Positions 56,168-64,000 of a stretch of DNA of 64,000 nt are shown piece by piece. The notes beneath the pieces are model-generated. The model worked only from the letters and a program-made list of their open reading frames with translations, was not told where the DNA came from and did no database searches. Every line of letters begins with the position of its first letter. The stretch's first letter is position 1. The position numbers were made by a program, and so were the translations under genes. Source of the stretch: Termitomyces sp. T153 (taxonomy: Eukaryota; Basidiomycota; Agaricomycetes; Agaricales; Lyophyllaceae); the NCBI GenBank assembly GCA_018296165.2, contig JACKQL020000007.1, positions 310,001-374,000 on the forward strand, written 5' to 3'.

Positions 56168-58227
56168 CAAAGTACAAAAAGATATGAAGCCCCTTAAGGG
56201 GGCTAGTCTATATCCATGATACAAGCTGATATGAAAATATGTACAGGAAACATGCAGCCACCAAGCATTGAGGTCAGCATTGTTGCTAGGGATGTTCCCC
56301 ATCTCCCCTTCCTTCCAATCCTCCTCACCAACTCCATTTGCCTCCTGCCAAACCAAGAATGCTTGGAAGTCACTCTGATACCCCACCACTATTGCCAGCA
56401 ACTGCTTGGCAACAGCAAACTTTGCCCTTGCATCCAGCAAGTCCTCCCTAGCCCTCTCCAACTCCCTCCTGAGGTGTCTCTCCATTTCCTCTGCCCTCTT
56501 ATTGTACCCATGTAGCAAAGCTAGGTCTTCTCCTGGTCACTCAAGCTCACTGTTGCCTACCTGGTGCAGCAGCATGCTGATACAGATTCCCTAGCAAAGC
56601 AGTTAGTAAACAATCAACTAGCGAAAGAAATCACTTGTCATTGAATCCTTGCTTCCTCATTGCTCTCTTTGTTCTTCTCCACTTCCATCACTCACTACTT
56701 GACCTCTTGCTCACCAACTTCTCCTCTGCTAACTGCTGGTTCAACTGTAGCAACTGTCACTACTGGAGTGCCTTCCCTCATCTCCATGTCTTCACCTTCC
56801 TCCTCTGCCTTGCTAGCAACCATCTTCTGTTGCTTAGGCATAGTGACCAGTGTTGAACTTGCTGCTCACTGCTCCCTTTGTTGCTAGCCTCTTCCTCACT
56901 CTCCACCATCTTCCTACTCTTCTCCTGTTGCTTGCCCTTAGTGACCCTGCCATCTCTTGCTACTACTTCATCCTGCAAAGTCAGCAGGTTCAAGCTAGAA
57001 TGCTTGACCTCTATAGATTCTCTTTTCTTTGCCAACTCCCTCTGCCTCTTCACAAAACTTCTTGCCTGCTATACCAAGGCTGCCTTTGTTGCTATCTTCC
57101 TCATGAATTTCCCACTAGTGCTTCACAACAACTTCCCACTGTACAAGCACCCCTTCTTTGTGCTATTGCATTGATAGCATGGCTGGGTGCTGATCAGGTA
57201 CCAGCAGCCCTCAGGGTTGTTCTTGGCCCAGCAGTTGTCACACTGAAAGAATTGTTAGTGACTGAGTTGGTGAACACTGCTAGAAACTTACCACTCTCTG
57301 ATGTTCTCTGAATGCTTGCCTCTTCTCAGGCAACATTGTCCACTTCCCCTTTGCCTTCTCCAGCACTATACCAGCTCCCATACCTGTGTCCACCACTGTC
57401 AAGGCCTTTCACTAACAAAGGAGAGTCACCAAGTGCTTATTAGTAAAAGTATCTTCAATTAGTTCCTATGACAATATTAGCAAAAACTGCTAAGGATTAG
57501 TGACAGAACCAAGACTTACCTCAAATTCTTCTTCCTCCTCCTCCTCCCTAGCCTTCACCTTGCCCTTTCCTTTGCCCTTTAGGGTTGTTGCCGCTCTTGG
57601 CAATGTTGCAAACCCCTTAGCAATACTGCCAGCCACATGTCTGGGAGTAGAGGGCCCAGCCTCCCCAATGTCCCCACAATTTGCACAATCCTCACCCCCA
57701 TAACCTTTGCTATGCTCCACTTCCATCATCACCACCAACTTGCAGGGTGGGTGCTGATAGAAGAACTGGTCATTTGGAAATAAGTCTTCAAACAGCTAAA
57801 ATTACCTTAGCAGAGTTGCTGGCCTTAGCGACATTGCCAGCACTTACCATCATACTAGCTGCCAAGTCTTTTATCAGAAACTCCAAAGAAGAAGTGAGAG
57901 GAGCTTAGCAAAAATTGTTAATGTTGTTGCCAAGAAGCAGTAAAGAAGAACTTACAAAATGCTTATCAAACTCCTGCATCCAATCCTCTGCCTTGTATTG
58001 CTTGTAAGTTGCCAATACTCCTTGTTGACAACTGCCAACTCTGTCCACTCCATCCCACTCTCTATTATCTTGAACTAATGAAGCCAGATCTTGATGATGG
58101 CAGTGACCACCAAGCAAGGATTTGTCACCAAGGATGCCTGTGCAACAGACAAAAGGCAGTCAACCCAATCAAGGAACACCTGGGCCATGGCACACTTCTC
58201 AAGCTGGAACAATAGATTGGAAGACAT
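56168..58227 (-). pseudogene. B1 antisense accessory gene: spliced, six-Cys cluster plus coiled coil
   Basis: ATG at 58227 (MSSNLLFQLEKC) opens a helical N-terminal domain (AQVFLDWVDCLL; FKIIESGMEW). Fungal-type introns are 57904-57955 (GTAAGT, ATTAAC branch, GCTAAG) and 57243-57291 (GTAAGT, CTAAC branch, TTTCAG). The latter ends directly before the first Cys codon, as in the A1 and A3 genes. The six-Cys block (57147-57242) is CX2CX8CX8CX2CX6C, complete in this copy. An acidic and basic linker (KGKGKGKVK; a run of Glu) lies before it, and a heptad-rich helix (RAEEMERHLRRELERARED, about 56450) follows near the C terminus. Stops and frame slips show decay. Probably a DNA-binding-like regulator carried by the element; function unknown. 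Confidence 0.65.
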
Positions 58228-58402
58228 GGCAATAAGATTGAAATTAGAGAGGACAGTTGATAGATAGGAGAAAGGAAGGGAGAGTTGATGAAGTTCAGCT
58301 GAATCACTACCTGCTTTTATTCTGACCACTCTAGGTACATGAACTAAGCAAGTGATTACAGGACTTTGAGTTGACTGAGGACAGTCAAGATTTCAGCATA
58401 GA

Positions 58403-59114
58403 AGAGGATGATAAGACCCACTTGTTGCTGAGCACCATTTTTGGCATTCTTGATTGGACAGCAGCCAATTATATTGACATAGCACAAGTCATGATACTCA
58501 GCACATGAGGCCTAGCCTCAAGGTCTGAAATAATGTAGCCTTTGCACAGGATTTTAGTGACCACAAGACTTATCAATCATGAGCCACATCACATGGAGTC
58601 TGGACTCTGGATCTAGAACAACAAGGCTGAGACCTTTCTTAGCAATGACTGCTAGCAACACCTCCTGGTGACACCACCACCTCCTCTCCAAAAAATGGAT
58701 ATATTAACAGTTGTGTGATTTCTTACTCATCATTTTTCTTGTCAAGCTTCCAAACATATTTGAATGGCATCTACACTTCAGGTATTGACATCAGACATGC
58801 TCTTTTCTTGCAATTTATAATTTTTATGCATCACATTGACCTCCTTTACTTTTCATTTGGTTACCAGACTGACACCTAGTATGTATCATAAACACTTTGA
58901 CAGATGCCATTGCTGGCAGTGACTACTATTTCCTTTCTTATACTATACCTACAAACAGTATAAATACTGCCTATACATAGAGACCAAAAACAACAAACAG
59001 AGTACCATTTCCCCTTCTCTAGCTCTAAGCTTACCAGCTTAAGATCTCTTTTTGCTCTTTCACTCACCATCAACAATGACTCAGCAACAGTCTTGCCAAC
59101 CTCATCTTTGACTT
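58403..59114 (+). repeat. B1 polypurine tract and family B LTR
   Basis: AGAAGAGGA (58403-58411) precedes the LTR start TGATAAGACCC. A TATA box (TATAAAT, about 58964) lies in the promoter position. The LTR end is uncertain, because the sequence runs straight into family B leader sequence with a TGG-type primer site at about 59120. One LTR therefore appears to be shared by B1 and a second unit. Confidence 0.7.
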
Positions 59115-59776
59115 TATATGGTACCGACTATGGATGCCCTTTGTGTTACTTTGACTTAGTAATGCTAGCAACTACAGCTAGCAACTAGTTTGCATTTGTC
59201 CCCCCCATCTCTTTATTGTCACTTTCTCCTTTTTTTCCCAACTCCACCTTCACTGCTTAGTTCCTCCTTCCTTAGCAACTCTTTTGCCCTCATTCTTTTC
59301 CCCTTCCTTTGCCTAGCAACCCTTCATTACAATGTAGCAACTTAGGCTAGCAATAGCAACTCTGCTCACTTCTTGTTTACTCCACACCCATTAGCTCTTG
59401 TTCTCTGGGACAGTTACTGAATTGCCCTCTTTATTAACTTCCTGCTGCTAGCTACCCTATCTAGTGACTAGTGTTAGGTCTTCTTTTAGGTTTCCTGCAT
59501 GGCACTAGGTGGCATAGGAGCACATCATTTTGGAGCCCACTGCAAGGGTATTTTAGTTAACCATTTCACCAGAAACCAGAGCTCAAGCAAAACATTGCTT
59601 GGAAATCTTTAGCAAACTCCTGCAATCTTCCTTGTCAATCCCTCAGAACTCACCTCCTGCTACTCAACCTTGACCCCTTGCCAACAAACTCAAAACCACT
59701 AGGAACTTTTGTGATGTAAGTGAAATCCTTGCCAACTTGCCAGGCACATTCATAGAAAGTTTCCTCAATGCCCTGC
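59115..59776 (+). repeat. Family B leader and gag start, duplicate of 44740-45411
   Basis: 605 bp (59161-59765) appear identical to 44796-45400, with no indel. Single-base differences begin right at both borders. It contains the 5' leader and the first gag codons (FIESFLNA), then breaks into an inverted gag fragment at about 59777. Confidence 0.8.
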
Positions 59777-61842
59777 TCCATTTTGATACAGTTGCTGCAA
59801 ACCATAGTATGACCAGTTTTGCTACAAAAGTGGCAAGTGCTATTGTTAAATTGCTGGTAGGGCTGAGTGTTGTTGGTCAAAAGGGCTTCCAGATGTTTCA
59901 AGGTGCTGATAATTGCTGTGGTTGTTGCTAATTTGAGAGTTTCCTACTTAGGAGTGGGAGATGGCAAAACTGGGGCATTAACAATTGGCAATGAAGTGAT
60001 ACTGGTGGTGCCATTGCTAGTCTTGGTGGTAGATGTGCTGGTGCCCTTCAAAACCCATTTAGTGCCTTCAAAGACTTGGTCCACATCATAAGGATCTTCT
60101 AGGTGGTGGTTAGAAAGCATGATTTTGAGACAGCAAACAATTTTAGACTATAGCAACATGGGGATAATTTGTTGGAATAGGCAACATTTCTCATTGTGGT
60201 AGAGCTTGCCATTAGCAAGGAGCCATCTAGCAATATGTTGAAAGTTTTGATAATAATCAGAGAAAACCACTATTGAAAGTCTGATTGACAAGTTGTTTGA
60301 GGTTGCCAAGGTTGTAACAAGTGCTAGTGTCAGTGCCAAGGTATAGCCTAAGCACTACCACTTTCCATTCCTGGTATGTATAAGGTTGAGGCATGTTGTT
60401 GCCAATAGTTACATTGTTGCCAAATTCTAGTAAGCCAAGCCAAGTTTCTGCCATGTTCTAAGAGATGTATCAAGCTAAATATTCCTTTTTCTGAGTATCA
60501 TCTGCAATACCACAGTCAGCAAAGAGATATTCTAATTCCTTGAAGTACTGGGGGAGTTTCCTAGGGCAACTCTCATCCCACTTAGGTGCAATGGTATCAT
60601 TGTATGGTGGCATTCAAGCATGCTGAGCAGCAGGGTTGTTGTTCATATTAGTGATTGTTGGTACTAGCAGTGGAAGGGGATTCTGAGAATTGATTGGCAA
60701 TGAGGGGATAGAATGAGCTTCTGGGAAGAAGATAGACAAGTCAGTAGGAGTAAGCAGAGAGTGAGGTGCATTGAGGAAGCTTTCTATAAAGGCTCCAGAG
60801 AAGTTGGCAAGGATTTTGCTAATATCTCTAAGGTTCCTAGCAGTTTCAAGTTTGTCAACAAGAAGTCAAGGATGAGTAGTTGGCAGTGAGTCCTGGGGAG
60901 TCAACAAAGAATAATGTAGGAGTTTGCTAAAAGTTTCCAAGTGATGTTTTGCTTGAGCTCTGGTTTCTGGTGAAATGGTTACTTACAAATCCCTTGTAGT
61001 GGGCTTCAAAATGATGTGCTCCTATGCTTCTTAGCTGCCATGCAGGAAACCAAAAAGGAAGACTTAGATACCAGCAACTAGATAGGGTAGCTGGCAATAG
61101 GAAGTTAATAGGGGGTAAGAGTCAGTAACCATTCCAGAAAGCAAAAGCTAATAGGTGTGGAGTGAACAAGTGGAAAGTGTCACTATCACTAACCTAAGTC
61201 ACTAGACAGTAATGAAAGGTTGCTGGGTAAATGAAGGGGAAAGAAAAGAAGGTGAAAAAGTTGCTAAGGAAGGGAAAGCTAGCTGTAGTCACTAGTGTCA
61301 CTAAGTCATAGTAATGCTAAGGGTACCTGCAGTTGGCACTACACTCAGTTGAGGTCAAGGTCATCAAGACTGTTGCTAAGTCATTAGCAATGATGAGAGA
61401 AAGAGCAATAAGAGATCTGAAGCAGGTAAGCTGAGAGCTAGTGAGGGAGAAACAATACTCTGTTCATTGTTTTTGTCTCTATGTACAGGCAGTATTTATA
61501 CTGTTCATAGGTATAGTATTTAGAGGAGATATTAGTCACCACCAGTGATGATGTCTGAAAGGAGGTATAATTGTTGCTAGGTAATGTTGTTGGCAATCAT
61601 TGCTAAGAAAGGTCTTGGCCTTGTTGTTCTAGATCCAAAGTTCAGACTCCACATGATGCAGCTCATAATCCATAAGTCTCATGGTCACTAAAATCCCATG
61701 CAAAGGCTACATTGCTCCATACCTTGAAGCTAGACTCCACATGATAAGTATTGTGACTTGTGCCAGGTCATGTCCAATATAATCAGCTGCTGTCCAATCA
61801 GAAATGCCAAGAATAGTGCTCAGCAACAAGTGTGTCTTATCA
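59777..61842 (-). mobile_element. Family B copy B3, inverted: LTR, leader and gag
   Basis: On the minus strand the LTR starts TGATAAGA at 61842 and is followed by the leader and gag (about 60805 to 59780) up to the knuckle CHFCSKTGHTMVCSNC. It faces the 59115-59776 unit head to head, so leader sequences form a large inverted repeat around the gag fragment. All of pol is missing. It interrupts the A4 5' LTR. Confidence 0.75.
59780..60805 (-). pseudogene. B3 gag fragment
   Basis: Recognisable blocks are FIESFLNAP-like codons near 60780, ETWLGLLEFGNN and PYTYQEWK near 60370-60450, DTSTCYNLGNLK, FSDYYQNFQHIARWL near 60200, and the uninterrupted nucleocapsid knuckle near 59830. Stops are present. 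It provides the empty-site control for the SINE-like insert in B1. Confidence 0.8.
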
Positions 61843-62129
61843 CCACTTACTCCACATTTCTAGAATCTGTTTTCAGACTTGCACCTAAGTCCTCTCCAAG
61901 CCTGACCCTTCTTTGCACCACATCTTAGACATCCTTGGGCTATCCTGGACTTGTTTGGACCACTCCTCTTAGCTTATCCTCACAAGTATTTGCAGTCTGG
62001 ACCTCTCCAGAACACTAGGTTATAAGTGCAGGACATTGTGTCTGCTTAGTAAGGACTTGCCCAGTTAAGCTGAGCCCTCATGCTTAGTGGAACCTGACAT
62101 AATATCAAAACTCTCCCTTATCCTGTTCT

Positions 62130-63740
62130 CATTGACTGCTTATAATCCTGCATATACTCCTGCTGGCTATCTAACTAATATTTATAGTCAGCCAGTCCCT
62201 GAAAGCTACTATGCCCCATTCTATCCAGGCCTACTTGCAGATCACTATGCTCCTTGTCACTGGATCCCAGATCAAAACCCAGCATTCTACACCCCTTCCA
62301 TCAGTCAGGGGATAGCTCCTTGACATACCTTACTGATGGAACCTACTCTTGCATGTACTCTGGAGGACTATCTGAGATGCCAATAGCTGCATGGGCACCC
62401 CCCACTCCACCCAATCCAGCCTACCTTCTCCTGATGCACTACTATGCTTATCCAAATTCTGCCATGCCCCCAGTCCCTCCAGAACATTTTGACGACTATT
62501 TCCCCTCTCAGCTCCAACTCCCTGCTCAAGCCCCACCCTCTCCAAGACAGCAATGAGTCAAAGCCTATGTCTAGCAGTGCAACAAAGTCCTCTGCTCTCT
62601 TTGCCTCTCTCCTGTGGAATTTGCAAGACATACTTGTACCCTCCTTGTCAGCTTGAGTTACCACCACACCTCAGAAACTCTAGAGATATGGGCAGACTGC
62701 CTCCTCAACTTCCACAAACAATATAAGCAGGGCACTCTCCTTAAAAACATGCAAAGCACACTGAGAATTGATGCCAACCTCTGAAATGAACTCTACACCC
62801 TGGTTGAAGAAATTCATACCAGCCTGAACTCTCACTCATTTGAGGACCTGTTGGACCCAGCCCACTCTTTCTATGTGCAGTGAAAAAACTCCACTGGAGT
62901 ATGGAATGAAGCTCCAACCCCTATTTGCTGCCAGCAGGAAGAGCTCAATGCTGCATCCAACATCCTAAGGGCCTTCAATTCTGCTGAAGAACTCTCCAAC
63001 CCACTGCCCACATGCTAGCTCTCTCCACTTGCCCTAGGGCAATCTCCATCTCCAGCACCTTCTATACCTGGGATCAGCCCACCAAGCCCAAGCCTCATGC
63101 TCAGGAACCACTCCAACCCCTCCCTGCCAATGACAACCTTTGTTTCCAACCACACTCTCTCATACATCAATGAGCCTGAGAACCCTTGGCAGAGAACTTG
63201 CCCCTCACAATGGCACTCTAGGACTCTCTGGAATAGACCTCCTCACTTCAACCTCCACACCCCCCATGACAATGTCTCTCTGAATGCACCCCCACCCTGC
63301 TAGAATGCCCCAGCTCCTCTGCATCAACCCACAGGCCCTGGAGCACCTCAACTCCCTTTTCCAAATGATCCTCCTTGACTCTTGACAATTCCCTCATCCA
63401 ATCAACCCACCAACAACAACAATTATAGATCACTGATCCCTAGAGGACCCCCTCCCTCCCCCTTGCTGGGCCCCAGCCCTCTCCAGGCAACATTGGCCAA
63501 CCTCCAGGTGGCAGACCTCTCAATGGCAGACCTCCAAGCAGATGGGGCCCAGCCATGGACAACTTTCACCCTCAGCACAGAGGCAGGAACAACAACAACT
63601 ATTACTACTACAATACTAGACCCCTGTCTTGGATCCAAAACAACTAGGATGACACATGCAATGCATTGGCCTGGAAAGAAAAGCTTGACATCCAGAAGTC
63701 TGAACCCTTCACTGGCTGTGACCCCTAGAAGTAGAGAATT
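62130..63740 (+). pseudogene. A4 gag, knuckle missing
   Basis: It aligns with A1 gag from the start (AGYLTNIYSQPVPE; YAPFYPG; APPSPRQQ) through the Pro/Asn-rich part. The start codon reads TTG. Many stops interrupt it. It ends near LDIQKSEPFTG, before the gag core and CCHC knuckle seen in A1. Confidence 0.8.
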
Positions 63741-63879
63741 TTCCTATCTCATTCCTTTACATAATCTGAAACTTAATTATCCATACTAGAAGTTCAAGAA
63801 GAGTTGTATGAGTGAACTACAGAGTATACAATATTATGTAATGGGATGGCACTAGGTACAAGATAGACAAAGAATGATA

Positions 63880-64000
63880 AAGTCCAGAGCCCTCCCTGTT
63901 ACTCTCTCTCCTCCTCTGGAATCACCCCTGCTATCCTCCCAATCAGGTCCACCTCCATCTAGGCTACTATTATAGCCAGAACCTCCAGATGACCAGGAAG
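63880..64000 (-). pseudogene. A4 antisense accessory gene, C-terminal exon (cut by window edge)
   Basis: The minus strand reads HLEVLAIIVA, then MEVDLIGRIAGVIPEEE, matching HPEVLATVVAQLEVDLVGRI of the A1 gene and its A3 copy. The rest of the gene lies beyond 64000. It is the third independent copy of this exon in the window. Confidence 0.55.

Larger units (their letters stand above)
44717..59114 (+). mobile_element. Family B Ty3/Gypsy copy B1 with nested insertions
   Basis: The left end starts at or just inside the missing 5' LTR (sequence matching 59090 onward). A candidate tRNA-type primer site TGGTGCCAACTATGG lies at about 44757. Gag (45372-47660) is split by a SINE-like insert, and pol (about 48000-55738) by three family A solo LTRs. 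An antisense accessory gene (56168-58227), a purine tract (58403-58411) and an LTR (58412 to about 59114) follow. The RT lineage, with SAYHSCWFCVLKKNGK and LTTFQTPFGT, is one common in basidiomycetes. Inactive. Confidence 0.85.
61843..64000 (+). mobile_element. Family A copy A4: partial 5' LTR, gag, antisense gene end; pol deleted
   Basis: The LTR remainder 61843-62099 ends GAACCTGACA and is followed by a decayed primer site (AATATCAAAACT, 62101-62112) and gag (about 62130-63740). At about 63780 the sequence jumps to the region after pol, ending in the C-terminal exon of the antisense gene at the window edge. All of pol, including the knuckle region, is absent. It continues off the right edge. 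Confidence 0.8.

Overview
This is a fungal nuclear window, almost certainly from a basidiomycete of the Agaricomycetes. The evidence is protein genes cut by many 36-60 bp introns with GTRNGT donors, a basidiomycete-style Ty3/Gypsy repeat fraction, a crypton-like tyrosine recombinase remnant, and heavy CpG-to-TpG/CpA decay confined to repeats. No genus can be named from the sequence alone.

Three host genes are clear. At the left edge (1-2535, minus, cut by the window edge) lies a CCC2-type copper-transporting P1B-ATPase with three N-terminal metal-binding domains. In the middle, a CpG-rich island holds an intron-rich MFS permease of the allantoate/nicotinate (Dal5/Tna1) type (32495-35251, plus, 23 inferred exons). 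It converges on an IQGAP-family cytokinesis scaffold (35663-41901, minus, 16 inferred exons: CH domain, 13 IQ-like repeats, RasGAP-related domain, RasGAP_C).

The rest is nested retrotransposons. Family A is a chromodomain Ty3/Gypsy element with LTRs of about 1 kb, TGTCAYRACC...GAACCTGACA. Copies are A1 (10876-21386, nearly complete), A2 (to 25953, minus, no pol), A3 (25954-28939, 3' half), A4 (61843-64000, pol deleted) and four solo LTRs (4094-9882, 49956-51120, 51951-53009, 53743-54725). Family B is a different Gypsy lineage with LTRs starting TGATRAG (B1 44717-59114, plus fragments at 21387 and 59115-61842). Other elements are a complete Ty1/Copia copy with target duplication (4335-9055), a chromodomain Gypsy 3' end (9928-10875), a second chromovirus remnant (42470-44716), the 3' end of an element with a 165-bp LTR (28940-30047), a 5'-truncated LINE (30048-31653) and a 921-bp SINE-like insertion (46372-47292).

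Two features stand out. First, families A and B both carry, downstream of pol and on the opposite strand, a spliced gene for a protein with a six-cysteine Zn2Cys6-like cluster, a basic stretch and a coiled coil. In three copies an intron falls immediately before the first cysteine codon. Because the gene is antisense to the genomic RNA, its introns can survive retrotransposition. Second, family A shows the signature of Tf1-type self-priming. Twelve bases at the predicted 5' end of the RNA are complementary to the primer-binding site just inside the 5' LTR, and in the variant copy A2 both partners carry the same compensating change.

Most premature stops in the retroelement genes that I checked are CGA-to-TGA. 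Target-site copies and LTR pairs differ mainly as TG versus CA, as expected from methylation-linked decay. The youngest inserts (SINE, solo LTR at 49956) and the host-gene islands keep their CpGs.
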